DNA of 57,695 nucleotides from Ruminococcus_G sp050944415 (GCA_050944415.1 JBMNRA010000011.1:1-57695), one strand, 5' to 3'; numbered from the stretch's first letter, positions 7,169 to 15,510 are shown. The notes: a model not told the origin generated them from the letters alone. Translations and numbers: made by a program.

Positions 7169-8129
7169 AATATAACTCCTCCTTGTTTTCCTTAAGCTTG
7201 CAGGCAATATCACTGATTTTTCTCAGCCTGTGGTTGACACCTGACTTTCCCACGCTGGGTGTCAGCATCATACCGAGTTCTTTCAGCGTTGCCTCCGGAT
7301 ATTCCAGCCGCAGCGCCGCAATCTCCTCCAGTCCTTCAGGAAGATGATCCAGACCAATCTGCTCCTGTATGTATCGAATATCCTCGATCTGCTTAACCGC
7401 TGCCGAAACCGTCTTATTAATATTGGCAGCCTCACAGTTTACCTTGCGATTCACATTATTTCTCATCTCTTTGAGGATTCTTATATTTTCCAGATTCATC
7501 AGCGAAACATTAGCCTCTGTCAGAGCCAGAAAATCCACAATCTGTGCTCCTTCCTTGATGTAGACCACAAAATGTTTTTTACGGCCCACTATTTTGGCAT
7601 CTATCCCCAGGCTGACCATAATTTCCTGAAGCTGAACCGCCTTTTTTTCAGAATTGCAGACAATCTCCAGATGATAAAATTTTTCAGGCGCACTGATGGA
7701 ACCTGACGCCAGAAAAGCGCCCCGCACAAATGCCCGTTTACAACAGCTTCTCTGAACTACCAGATGACTGACCAGAGCAATTTCTTCGTCTACGGTCTGA
7801 TCGGCTTTCAGAAAACGCATGGCCTTCAAAAGCCGTATGGAATCCTCATGTGAAAAAACTGTAATCAGATATACATTGCTTTTTTTCAGATACTGATTGC
7901 GCCGAATCACAATTTCCGATTCTATCTTAAATCCTTTTTTTAATAATGTAAAGCATTTTCTCGCCACAGCAGCATTTTCTGTATGTATTTTTATAGAATA
8001 TCGATCGGTTTCTGAAATTACCACATCTCCACACATACTGATAATAGCCGCCAGCTCTGCCAACTGACAGTGCCGTGCTGAAGAAAACTGCCGTGATAAT
8101 TCCTCTTTTACATCGCCAGAAAAAGACAT
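7161..8129 (-). CDS. whiA: Sporulation/cell-division DNA-binding protein WhiA
   Basis: 322 aa: an N-terminal LAGLIDADG-like domain (about 1-210; RAFVRGAFLASGSIS is the helix carrying the motif) and a C-terminal helix-turn-helix (about 225-310; LKELGMMLTPSVGKSGVNHRLRKI). WhiA is conserved in Gram-positive bacteria; it affects division and chromosome segregation in Bacillus and is a transcription factor in Streptomyces. It sits between rapZ (9 bp upstream) and the HPr-like gene (overlapping), matching the Bacillus yvcJ-crh region except that the yvcK gene is absent between rapZ and whiA. Confidence 0.95.
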   Translation of the reverse strand: MSFSGDVKEELSRQFSSARHCQLAELAAIISMCGDVVISETDRYSIKIHTENAAVARKCFTLLKKGFKIESEIVIRRNQYLKKSNVYLITVFSHEDSIRLLKAMRFLKADQTVDEEIALVSHLVVQRSCCKRAFVRGAFLASGSISAPEKFYHLEIVCNSEKKAVQLQEIMVSLGIDAKIVGRKKHFVVYIKEGAQIVDFLALTEANVSLMNLENIRILKEMRNNVNRKVNCEAANINKTVSAAVKQIEDIRYIQEQIGLDHLPEGLEEIAALRLEYPEATLKELGMMLTPSVGKSGVNHRLRKISDIACKLKENKEELYYD

Positions 8130-8138
8130 GTTACACCT

Positions 8139-9020
8139 CTATACCCGTTTTGTCACAGCATCCTTACCGATATCCCGGTGTTCAATCCGGACTCCGTATT
8201 CTTCTTCCGTTCCCAGTCTGCAATACAGCTCGTTGGCCAGCGTTACGGACCGGTGTTTTCCTCCGGTACACCCTATGGCAATCACCAGCTGATTTTTCCC
8301 TTCCAGAACGTAGTTGGGAATCAGAAAAGTAATCAGATCCATAAGTTTTTCAAGAAACTGAACAGACACATCAAATCCCATCACATAGTTCTGCACAGGA
8401 AGATCATTTCCCGTCAGAGGGCGGAGCGTTTCCACATAATACGGATTAGGAAGAAACCGCACATCAAAAACCAGATCCGCGTCCTCCGGAATTCCGTATT
8501 TAAATCCAAAGGAGAGCACTGTAATCATCAGATTTTTAAACTTCTGGTTCTTCACAAAAATTTTATCCAGCTCAGCCTTCAATTCCCTGGTCAAAAGATG
8601 GCTGGTATCCAAAATATAATCCGCATGTTTTTTCAGAAATTCCAGCCGTTCTCTCTCGGCACGTATTCCTGCTTCAACGCGGCCGCTGCCTGCAAGAGGA
8701 TGACTCCTCCGTGTTTCCTTATATCGTTTGATCAGCACCTCGTCATCCGCATCCAGAAACAGAATCTCATACTCCATTCGGGCGTCTGTCATATGCTCTA
8801 AAATAGCTTCCATCTGATCCAGCGCTTTCCCGCTGCGTATATCCACTCCCAAAGCCGCTTTCTGAATTCCCTGAGGCATGCTTTCCACGGCAAACTGCGC
8901 AAACTTCTCCATCAGAGGAATCGGCAGATTATCCACACAAAAAAAGCCTGCATCTTCCAGCATTTTAAGAGCCGTACTTTTCCCTGCGCCGGACATGCCC
9001 GTTACAATCACGAAACGCAC
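8139..9020 (-). CDS. rapZ: RapZ/YvcJ family nucleotide-binding protein
   Basis: 293 aa. Walker A GMSGAGKST at residues 8-16; conserved C-terminal region with AIGCTGGKHRSV and HRDIGK. In Escherichia coli RapZ is an RNA-binding adaptor controlling glmS; Firmicute homologues bind and hydrolyse GTP and have a less clear role. It lies between murB (21 bp upstream) and whiA, same strand, so it is likely co-transcribed and linked to envelope precursor or carbon control. Length is typical. Confidence 0.95.
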   Translation of the reverse strand: MRFVIVTGMSGAGKSTALKMLEDAGFFCVDNLPIPLMEKFAQFAVESMPQGIQKAALGVDIRSGKALDQMEAILEHMTDARMEYEILFLDADDEVLIKRYKETRRSHPLAGSGRVEAGIRAERERLEFLKKHADYILDTSHLLTRELKAELDKIFVKNQKFKNLMITVLSFGFKYGIPEDADLVFDVRFLPNPYYVETLRPLTGNDLPVQNYVMGFDVSVQFLEKLMDLITFLIPNYVLEGKNQLVIAIGCTGGKHRSVTLANELYCRLGTEEEYGVRIEHRDIGKDAVTKRV

Positions 9021-9041
9021 AAAACCACCTCTATTCTTCTG

Positions 9042-9953
9042 TCAGAACTCCCCTAAAAATTTTACTTCCGGTTCCAGTTCCACGCCAAACTGATCAAAGA
9101 CTTTCCGCTGCACATCTTCCATCAGCATACGGATATCTCTTGCCGTTCCGCCTTTGTCATTTACCACAAAACCGCAGTGTTTTTCTGAAACAGAAGCGCC
9201 TCCCACCCGGTATCCTCTCAATCCGGCATCCATAATCAACTTGCCGGCAAAATAGCCTTCCGGCCGTTTAAAGGTACTTCCGGCACTGGGAAACTCCAGC
9301 GGCTGCTTTTCCACTCTCTTTCTTCTCAGCTCTTCCATACGTTCGGAAATGCTTTTCCGCTCCCCTTCTCGCAGCTGGAGCACAGCTTCCAGGACAACAT
9401 AACCCTTTTCTTTTATAATACTGGTCCGATAACCCAGCTGCAGTTTTTCAGAAGGAATATCCTCTATGAATCCTCCCTTTTTTAAAACTGTTACTTTTTT
9501 CAGAATATCTTTCATCTCACCCCCGTAGGCCCCTGCATTCATCACAGCTGCCCCGCCGATGGTTCCCGGTATTCCACAGGCAAACTCCATCCCCGTCAGT
9601 GATGCCTGCAAAGCGCAGGCTCCGATACGTGACAGCAGCGCTCCCGCCTGGGATTCTATCTGATCGTCTTTCACGCTGATCCGTCCCATATTTTTATAAA
9701 TCTGTATGATCACTCCCCGGTATCCGCCGTCTCCCACCAGCAGATTGCTTCCATTTCCGATCACATACCAGGGCATTTCATATTTCTGGCAGATCTCAAT
9801 TATCCGATTCACCTGAAAGGAATCTTCCGGAATCACAAACCAGTCCGCCGGTCCGCCCGCTCTGAAAGTAGTATGAAGTTTCATCAGCTCATCCCGGCGT
9901 ATCTGATCCTCCCGCAAATGTTCGCACAGTTCTCTGTAAAATGACTCTTTCAA
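9042..9953 (-). CDS. murB: UDP-N-acetylenolpyruvoylglucosamine reductase
   Basis: 303-aa flavoenzyme that reduces UDP-GlcNAc-enolpyruvate to UDP-MurNAc in the cytoplasm with NADPH. FAD-binding motif GNGSNLLVGDGG (residues 67-78), GIPGTIGGAAVMNAGAYGGE (128-147) and the catalytic Ser in PSAGSTFKRP (Ser-226). The short substrate loop indicates the type II form common in Firmicutes. First gene of the murB-rapZ-whiA-crh group. Confidence 0.96.
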   Translation of the reverse strand: MKESFYRELCEHLREDQIRRDELMKLHTTFRAGGPADWFVIPEDSFQVNRIIEICQKYEMPWYVIGNGSNLLVGDGGYRGVIIQIYKNMGRISVKDDQIESQAGALLSRIGACALQASLTGMEFACGIPGTIGGAAVMNAGAYGGEMKDILKKVTVLKKGGFIEDIPSEKLQLGYRTSIIKEKGYVVLEAVLQLREGERKSISERMEELRRKRVEKQPLEFPSAGSTFKRPEGYFAGKLIMDAGLRGYRVGGASVSEKHCGFVVNDKGGTARDIRMLMEDVQRKVFDQFGVELEPEVKFLGEF

Positions 9954-10013
9954 ACCTTTTCCCCTCTTACTCTTTTTCTACAATGTATCCTCCCGGCACT
10001 GCAATTATACCGG

Positions 10014-10736
10014 CTATCTTCTGCCTCCCAGCAGATCACGAACAACCTCGCCAGCCAGCAAAAGTCCCGCCACAGAAGGCACAAAGGAAATGCTTCCCGG
10101 CACCGGATGCGTTGTACTTCCTTTTTTTTCATTCACATCTGCTTTTCGTTTTACGGGAACCTCTTTTGAATAGAGCACTTTTACTTTTCGGATTCTTCTC
10201 TTTTTCAGTTCCTGCCGCATTACTTTCGCAAGAGGGCAGACACTGGTTTTTGAAATATCTGTAATTTCAAATTTCAGAGGATCCAGTTTATTCCCTGTTC
10301 CCATGGAACAGATAATAGGAACTCCCGCTTTTTTTGCATTTTCAATCAGCAGAAGTTTGGATGACACCGTGTCAATGGCATCTACAATATAATCGTAAGA
10401 TTTAAAATCAAAAAGATCCGCCGTCTCTTCATTATAAAATGTCTGATAGGTATGCACCAGAATATCAGAATCAATATCCCGGATCCTGGCCTTAGCTACC
10501 TCTGTTTTAAATTTTCCGACCGTTGAATGCAGAGCAAACAGCTGCCGATTAATATTCGATGCGGAAATCACATCATGATCCACCAAGGTCAGAGAACCTA
10601 TCCCACAGCGCGCCAGAGCTTCCACTGTGTAAGAGCCGACTCCGCCCAGGCCAAATACCGCCACTCTGGCTTTCGCCAACAGCGAAATTCCCGTAGCGCC
10701 GATTAAAATCTCTGTCCTGCCAAACTCCTGCTGCAA
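10014..10736 (-). CDS. tcdA: tRNA threonylcarbamoyladenosine dehydratase (TcdA/YgdL)
   Basis: 240-aa E1-like (ThiF family) enzyme that cyclises t6A37 of tRNA to ct6A using ATP. Rossmann motif GLGGVGS (residues 29-35), then LVDHDVISASNINRQ, with the conserved Arg for ATP binding; STTHPVPGSISFVPS is the region typical of TcdA. The start is TTG at 10736, preceded by AGAGGA nine bases upstream; no ATG start fits. The gene is isolated, about 60 bp from murB, same strand. Confidence 0.9.
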   Translation of the reverse strand: MQQEFGRTEILIGATGISLLAKARVAVFGLGGVGSYTVEALARCGIGSLTLVDHDVISASNINRQLFALHSTVGKFKTEVAKARIRDIDSDILVHTYQTFYNEETADLFDFKSYDYIVDAIDTVSSKLLLIENAKKAGVPIICSMGTGNKLDPLKFEITDISKTSVCPLAKVMRQELKKRRIRKVKVLYSKEVPVKRKADVNEKKGSTTHPVPGSISFVPSVAGLLLAGEVVRDLLGGRR

Positions 10737-10806
10737 TCTTTTTTCCTCTCTTTTGTCCTTTTTTGCTTATGATAGCAAAACAAAAGGGACAAGTCAACCA
10801 ATGGAC

Positions 10807-11163
10807 TTATGATTTCATTTTCGGTCTGCACACCAGACTGATCAGATACCCGAAAATCAAGGCTGCCGATATGCCGACGGCACTGGCTGTAAACCCTCCC
10901 ATAAACAGTCCGAGAAAGCCATTGTCATCCACCGCTTTTTTTATACCTTTCCACAACACATTGCCGAATCCCAGCAGTGGAACGCTGGCTCCTCCTCCAG
11001 CAAATTCAAGAAAAGGTTCATAAACTCCTACTGCTCCCAACAGTGTTCCCAGACACACCAGGAGCACCATAACCCGTCCGGGCATCATCTTCGTACGATC
11101 CAGCAGGATCTGAACCAGGGCGCAGATCATCCCTCCGACCCAGAATGCATTTACATAATCCAT
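10807..11163 (-). CDS. spoVAE: Stage V sporulation protein AE
   Basis: 118-aa membrane protein of the SpoVA dipicolinic-acid channel, taking up Ca-DPA into the forespore and releasing it in germination. Four hydrophobic segments; the start MDYVNAFWVGGMICALVQIL, the LVCLGTLLGAVGVYEPF region and the AGGGASVPLLGFG turn are characteristic. RBS AAAGGAGG. It lies 14 bp after spoVAD, so the two are co-expressed. Confidence 0.93.
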   Translation of the reverse strand: MDYVNAFWVGGMICALVQILLDRTKMMPGRVMVLLVCLGTLLGAVGVYEPFLEFAGGGASVPLLGFGNVLWKGIKKAVDDNGFLGLFMGGFTASAVGISAALIFGYLISLVCRPKMKS

Positions 11164-11177
11164 ATCCGTTTCCTCCT

Positions 11178-12200
11178 TTAATCTTCCACATGCTCCAGCA
11201 CTACCCCATGAGCGATTCCCGGCACACTCTGCCCTTCATAGAAGCTTACTTTGGAAAGCAGCGCTCCGGTCGGGACAAACAATACCCGCCTCCACTCTCC
11301 GCTTTCCAGCCGCGGCAGAATATAGCCTGCAAATACTGTAGCCGCACAGCCGCAGCCGCTTCCTCCGGCATGGGTATCCTGCCTGTCCTGATCATATATC
11401 ATCATTCCGCAGTCCAGATGCTGCCGATGAATATCCCATCCCTTTTCCTTCAGCAGATCCAGAAGAATTCTCTGACCAATATACCCCAGATCTCCGGTTA
11501 TAATTCTGTCATAATCTTCCGGCCTGCGCAGGAAATCTTTCAGATTCGCAGAAATCGTGTCACTGGCGGCAGGAGCCATACAGGCTCCCATATTCTGAGA
11601 ATCTTTCAGCCCGTAATCCACAATTCTGCCAGTAGTAATTCCGGTTATTTTCACTCGGCTTTTTCTGGTACCCAGCACACAGGCGCCGCTGCCGGTAACC
11701 GTCCACGCTGCTGACAGAGGTCTCTGATTTCCATACTCCAGAGGAAAACGGAATTCTTTCTCCGCGCTGCCGAAATGGCTGGAAGTCAGAGCCAGAACAA
11801 AATCCCCGTATCCCCCTGCCACCGCCATCGCACCCAGACTCATGGATTCTCCCATAGTGGAGCAGGCACCGTACAGGCCGTAAAGCGGAAGCCCAAGACT
11901 CACAATTCCGAAACTGGATGCAATGGACTGGGCCAGCAGATCTCCTGCAAAAATCATGCGGATTTGTTCTTTCATAAGCCCCGCTTTCTGAATCGCCATG
12001 GATGCCGCTTCTTTCTGCAGCGCACTCTCAGCCTCCTCCCAGCTCTCCATTCCCAGCATTGGATCCTCCACTGCTTTATCAAAACACAAACCAAGCGGTC
12101 CTTCCTTTTCTTTGCTGCCCACAATGGAAGAACCGCTTATCACATATACTTCTTTTTTCAGTTCAATACTCTGTCTGCCTGTCATCTGTTCCATGATCAT
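11178..12200 (-). CDS. spoVAD: Stage V sporulation protein AD
   Basis: 340-aa thiolase-fold soluble component of the SpoVA complex that binds dipicolinic acid. Recognisable motifs are GACSTMGESMSLGA (thiolase-like nucleophile region), TGDLGYIGQRIL and HAGGSGCGCAA. ATG at 12200 and at 12194 are both possible; the AGGCAGGG site does not clearly decide. Unlike usual spoVA operons it does not follow spoVAC directly: zip and upp stand between. A sigma-G-type promoter lies just upstream. Confidence 0.95.
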   Translation of the reverse strand: MIMEQMTGRQSIELKKEVYVISGSSIVGSKEKEGPLGLCFDKAVEDPMLGMESWEEAESALQKEAASMAIQKAGLMKEQIRMIFAGDLLAQSIASSFGIVSLGLPLYGLYGACSTMGESMSLGAMAVAGGYGDFVLALTSSHFGSAEKEFRFPLEYGNQRPLSAAWTVTGSGACVLGTRKSRVKITGITTGRIVDYGLKDSQNMGACMAPAASDTISANLKDFLRRPEDYDRIITGDLGYIGQRILLDLLKEKGWDIHRQHLDCGMMIYDQDRQDTHAGGSGCGCAATVFAGYILPRLESGEWRRVLFVPTGALLSKVSFYEGQSVPGIAHGVVLEHVED

Positions 12201-12225
12201 CCCTGCCTTTTACTGTTTTATAATC

Positions 12226-12255
12226 TATTATGCCACCGGCAGGTCAGATACATTC
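12226..12255 (-). promoter_or_regulatory. Sigma-G-type promoter for spoVAD-spoVAE
   Basis: Minus strand: GAATG (12255-12251), 18-bp spacer, CATAATA (12232-12226) preceded by GG. This fits the Bacillus forespore consensus (GMATR, 18 bp, GGCATNHTA) at every constrained position. It lies between the upp stop and spoVAD, so spoVAD-AE can be expressed independently of the upstream metabolic genes. Confidence 0.7.
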
Positions 12256-12264
12256 TTCATATTT

Positions 12265-12894
12265 CTATTTCGTTCCGAAAATACGGTCGCCGGCATCTCC
12301 CAGCCCGGGGCATATGTAGGCATCCTCATTCAGTTCCCGGTCTACGCATCCGCAGTAAATCTGAATATCCGGATGAGCTTCATGCAGACGCTTCAACCCT
12401 TCCGGCGCCGCTATGATACACATGAATTTGATTTTTCTCCCTCCATGGCGCTTAATAAAGTCTACCGCAGCCCGGGCAGATCCTCCTGTGGCCAGCATGG
12501 GATCCAGAACAACAATCAGCCTCTCTTCAATAGGATCCGGAAGTTTACAATAATATTCATGAGGTTCAAAGGTCTCATGATCCCGGTAAAGCCCTATATG
12601 CCCCACTTTTGCAGAAGGCACCAGGGTCAGAAGGCCTCCGGTCATTCCCAGTCCGGCTCTTAAAATAGGTACAATGGCCAGTTTTTTCCCGGCAATCACC
12701 GGCGTTTCGCATACTTCCAGAGGAGTTTTAACTTTAATCTTTGTCGTCTCCAGATCCCGCAGCGCTTCGTATCCCATGAGGACCGCAATTTCCTCCACCA
12801 GTTTTCTGAACTCATTGGTTCCCGTTCTTTCATCCCTCAGCCGTGAAATCTTATGACTGATCAGCGGATGATCCATCACGTATACATTCTCCAT
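12265..12894 (-). CDS. upp: Uracil phosphoribosyltransferase
   Basis: 209-aa salvage enzyme making UMP from uracil and PRPP. PRPP-binding motif VVLDPMLATGGSA (about 128-140) and the uracil-binding C-terminus PGLGDAGDRIFGTK are intact. RBS AAGGGAGA. It follows zip by 15 bp and precedes spoVAD by 64 bp on the same strand, so it sits inside the split spoVA block. A link to the cdd-pdp salvage genes at 53-55 kb is metabolic only. Confidence 0.97.
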   Translation of the reverse strand: MENVYVMDHPLISHKISRLRDERTGTNEFRKLVEEIAVLMGYEALRDLETTKIKVKTPLEVCETPVIAGKKLAIVPILRAGLGMTGGLLTLVPSAKVGHIGLYRDHETFEPHEYYCKLPDPIEERLIVVLDPMLATGGSARAAVDFIKRHGGRKIKFMCIIAAPEGLKRLHEAHPDIQIYCGCVDRELNEDAYICPGLGDAGDRIFGTK

Positions 12895-12909
12895 ATGCTC
12901 TCCCTTCTT

Positions 12910-13659
12910 TTATCCCAGATACCAGTCAATCAATATCATCACCATAAATCCGATCAGCAACGCATAAGTAGCCTGTCTTTCGTATCCATGACTATGTGTT
13001 TCCGGTATCATTTCATCGCTTACCACATAGATCATGGTACCTCCGGCAAAAGCCAGGGCAAAGGGCAGGATTGCTGACGCCATGCTCACTGCGCCGAATC
13101 CGATCATCGTCCCCACAATTTCTATCACGCCGGTAAAACTGGCAATAAGAAACACCCGTACCTTCGGCACTCCCGCCATAATGAGCGGCGAAACGATCAC
13201 CATTCCCTCCGGGATATTCTGCAGAGCGATTCCCAACGCAACCGTAACCGCGTTTCCCAGATTTTCCGTTCCAAACCCTACACCGGCAGCCAAACCTTCC
13301 GGAAGATTATGAATGGCAATAGCCAGTACAAACAGCATCACCTTATTCAAATGATTCTGGTTTTCCCCATGAGCCTCCCTCTCCATACCCGTGATTCTGT
13401 GGAGGTGGGGCGTCAGACAATCCGCTGCATTCAAAAAGACAGCCCCGGCCAAAATCCCTGCCAGCGTCATCCAGACATTCCCCTCTTCCATCGAAGGTAT
13501 AATCAGCCCGAGAACCGCCGCTCCCAGCATAATTCCTGCAGCAAATCCAAGAATAATATCGTTAAACCGATGAGGAACTTTCTGAAAGATAAAACCTATC
13601 AAGACCCCTGCAATGGTCGCTCCCCCTACGCCAAAGGCTGTTACTACCGCAAGTTCCAT
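12910..13659 (-). CDS. ZIP family metal cation transporter
   Basis: 249-aa membrane protein with eight hydrophobic helices. The metal-transport helices carry AIHNLPEGLAAG and LQNIPEGMVI, the HNxPEG motif pair typical of the GufA/ZupT branch. Likely imports zinc, iron or manganese; specificity is not readable. RBS AGGAGGAAGAA. Interposed between spoVAC and upp. Calcium for DPA does not normally enter by ZIP carriers, so a sporulation role would be speculative. Confidence 0.9.
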   Translation of the reverse strand: MELAVVTAFGVGGATIAGVLIGFIFQKVPHRFNDIILGFAAGIMLGAAVLGLIIPSMEEGNVWMTLAGILAGAVFLNAADCLTPHLHRITGMEREAHGENQNHLNKVMLFVLAIAIHNLPEGLAAGVGFGTENLGNAVTVALGIALQNIPEGMVIVSPLIMAGVPKVRVFLIASFTGVIEIVGTMIGFGAVSMASAILPFALAFAGGTMIYVVSDEMIPETHSHGYERQATYALLIGFMVMILIDWYLG

Positions 13660-13765
13660 TTCTTCCTCCTGATTTATGTAGCCTTATTCATGAGATTTCC
13701 GGCGCCGGCACCCTTCTCGGCACTGTTCCGTGCGAATGCCGGACCTTCATCTCAATGTCATCATT
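13660..13765. other. spoVAC-zip spacer with GC-rich inverted repeats
   Basis: 106 bp. The minus-strand transcript contains TCCGGC...GCCGGA (about 13698-13743) enclosing smaller dyads such as CGGAAC/GTGCCG. No U-run follows, so termination is uncertain. I see no clear -35/-10 pair for zip. Confidence 0.4.
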
Positions 13766-14233
13766 TTACCACCAACCGGCCATTTTTCCAACCCAGTAGA
13801 TCAGTCCCAGCACCCAGGAACTGAAAATACCGTAAAGAATTACCGGACCAGCAATGGAAAATATCTTGGAACCTTTCCCGAACACTTCTCCTTCCGTCTG
13901 ATACTCTACCGCTGCAGCCGCTATGGAATTGGCAAACCCGGTAATAGGCACCAGAGTACCCGCGCCGCCGAATTTAGCCAGCTTCGGATACAGATTCAAT
14001 CCTGTTGTCAAAGCACTTAAAAATACCAGAATCAGAGAACACCAGGAGCCGGCTTTTTCCTGATCCAGGCCATAATCCGCCGCTGTGTTCAGCAGAAACT
14101 GTCCCAGTGCACAGATCAGGCCGCCAATCAAAAAAGCTTTCATCATATTCACCGGCAGACTGTGTACGGGCGTCACCTCTTTTACATATTTTTCATACTT
14201 TTTCTTTTCCGCTTCACTTTTTACGTGTTCCAC
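13766..14233 (-). CDS. spoVAC: Stage V sporulation protein AC
   Basis: 155-aa membrane channel subunit; SpoVAC of Bacillus is a mechanosensitive DPA channel. N-terminal basic helix, then PVHSLPVNMMKAFLIGGLICALGQ, LTTGLNLYPKLAKFGGAGTLVPITGFANS and a hydrophobic C-terminus, all as in the family. The start is GTG at 14233 with AAAGGA upstream; it follows spoVAB by four bases. Confidence 0.95.
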   Translation of the reverse strand: MEHVKSEAEKKKYEKYVKEVTPVHSLPVNMMKAFLIGGLICALGQFLLNTAADYGLDQEKAGSWCSLILVFLSALTTGLNLYPKLAKFGGAGTLVPITGFANSIAAAAVEYQTEGEVFGKGSKIFSIAGPVILYGIFSSWVLGLIYWVGKMAGWW

Positions 14234-14237
14234 AGTT

Positions 14238-14648
14238 TCACCATCCTTTCCAGAAAAACAGTAATGAGCCGGCCACTTTTCCCAGAGCCATGCTGATAAT
14301 CACAAAAGCAACTCCTTTGGTCAGACCAATCCGTCTGAATAAAATAGCGTAAATATCCACCACTTCTCCCAGAGCTACAATCCAGCTTCCCAAAAAAATA
14401 CCGGCAAAAGTTCCGAACACCAGAAGGCCTGCGTTCCCCAGCGGAAGCGCCACTGGAAAAACCGTCAGAATATTTCCCAGAACCGCTCCCAGTATAGCAG
14501 CATTCTCGTACAGAATGATATGATCCGCCGTTCTGGTAATCCCGGCATACCGGGGCACAATCCCAAGACTGATAATAAACGCAACTACACCGCTGGCAAT
14601 AGCCGCTCCGAAAATCAGTCCCAGCATTCCCATTAATACGTACATCAT
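14238..14648 (-). CDS. spoVAB: Stage V sporulation protein AB
   Basis: 136-aa protein with about four transmembrane helices; family features include the GIVPRYAGITRTADHI loop and YENAAILGA. Its start overlaps the spoVAA stop (ATGA), so translation is coupled. Role in the SpoVA complex is essential in Bacillus but biochemically undefined. Confidence 0.93.
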   Translation of the reverse strand: MMYVLMGMLGLIFGAAIASGVVAFIISLGIVPRYAGITRTADHIILYENAAILGAVLGNILTVFPVALPLGNAGLLVFGTFAGIFLGSWIVALGEVVDIYAILFRRIGLTKGVAFVIISMALGKVAGSLLFFWKGW

Positions 14649-15265
14649 GACTGTCCCTGACTTTTCCTTTCCTGCTGTTCAATAATCGTTGTATCTACGG
14701 AATCTTCATAAGTACGCATTTCGACCTCCATAGGCGTAGGATCCTGCGTAATTTTTCTTTTTCCGAAATGATTGAAAAAGAATATGGCGCCCAGACCGAT
14801 CCCCAACGAATAAGAAATTTCCAGAATGGTAATACCAGTATAGGGCATTCCGGTAAAAGATTCATACACATGGTGAAAAAGGCTGGGAAGATCCACATCC
14901 GTATTAAAAGTCATGATGGAAAAAGCCGTTCCAAAAAACGTCACCAGGCACACAAAGATTACCTTTCCTGCACTGTGCCATCTGTTTTTGTCCCGTGGAT
15001 TTTCAAAAGTCAGAATAAAATTCGGTTCTCCCAGATGCACGACTTCCACATCCGGATTTTCTTTCTGTATTTTTTTCAGAATATCCGATACTGCCACCGG
15101 ATATCTTCCATACTGTTCCTCATGAATGGTACAGATTTTAAGCGCCTGCATTCTGGCCAGAACCGTCGGATCACTGCAGGAAAGAGCAGCCACGTCTTTC
15201 AGAAAGACATCCGTGTGATCCACTCTTATGTTTTTATCTGTCTGCATATAAAGTGTAACGCTCAT
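14645..15265 (-). CDS. spoVAA: Stage V sporulation protein AA
   Basis: 206 aa. A soluble N-terminal domain (about 1-100, MSVTLYMQTDKNIRV) is followed by two transmembrane helices (about 106-125 and 150-170), the layout of SpoVAA. In Bacillus the cytosolic domain is needed for DPA import. Its ATG overlaps the stop of a 50-aa membrane-protein gene (GTATGAGC), so that small gene belongs to the same translational unit. Confidence 0.93.
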   Translation of the reverse strand: MSVTLYMQTDKNIRVDHTDVFLKDVAALSCSDPTVLARMQALKICTIHEEQYGRYPVAVSDILKKIQKENPDVEVVHLGEPNFILTFENPRDKNRWHSAGKVIFVCLVTFFGTAFSIMTFNTDVDLPSLFHHVYESFTGMPYTGITILEISYSLGIGLGAIFFFNHFGKRKITQDPTPMEVEMRTYEDSVDTTIIEQQERKSQGQS

Positions 15266-15414
15266 ACCATCGCATCCTTTACCGCCTCATACTTCACCAG
15301 TGTTCCTCCGTGTTCCTGCTCTGTCCTGTTCTGAGCCCACAGATACCACAGCACGCCGGAAACCAGCGCCAGAATCAGAATCATAAGGCAGATCATTCCT
15401 TTTCTGTTGGCCAT
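15262..15414 (-). CDS. 50-aa single-pass membrane protein of the spoVA operon
   Basis: Starts MANRKGMICLMILIL, a single hydrophobic helix (about residues 7-25), then a short hydrophilic tail ending VKYEAVKDAMV. The stop overlaps the spoVAA ATG by four bases (ATGA), the same arrangement as spoVAA/spoVAB, which argues strongly for real translation. RBS AGAAGGG about five bases upstream. It is the first gene behind the predicted sigma-G promoter at 15446-15475. I do not recognise the family; a role in assembly or regulation of the SpoVA channel is a guess from position. Confidence 0.75.
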   Translation of the reverse strand: MANRKGMICLMILILALVSGVLWYLWAQNRTEQEHGGTLVKYEAVKDAMV

Positions 15415-15445
15415 ACATTCCCTTCTTTCCCTCTCGTTTTACCAG

Positions 15446-15475
15446 TAGTATTCTGGTTTTTTACAAAAAATATGC
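15446..15475 (-). promoter_or_regulatory. Sigma-G-type promoter for the spoVA operon
   Basis: Minus strand: GCATA (15475-15471), 18-bp spacer, AATACTA (15452-15446). Matches GMATR-18-CATNHTA except A for C at the first -10 base. The -35 lies in the 3' arm of the sigF terminator, and the -10 is flanked by ACCAG/CTGGT arms (15442-15458). Confidence 0.6.
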
Positions 15476-15510
15476 GGGGAAAGTCAAATTAACTTTCCCC
15501 GCATATTTTT
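15463..15510. terminator. Terminator at the end of sigF, usable in both directions
   Basis: Perfect 17-bp stem AAATATGCGGGGAAAGT (15468-15484) with its complement (15492-15508), 7-nt loop, T-runs on both sides. The sigF stop codon is at the loop edge, so the last codons of sigF form one arm. It should separate the spoIIA transcript from spoVA. Confidence 0.85.

Noticed and set aside
12265..13659. zip and upp as horizontally acquired genes
   Set aside because: Base composition and codon use look like the neighbours and there are no repeats or integrase; a rearrangement is as likely.
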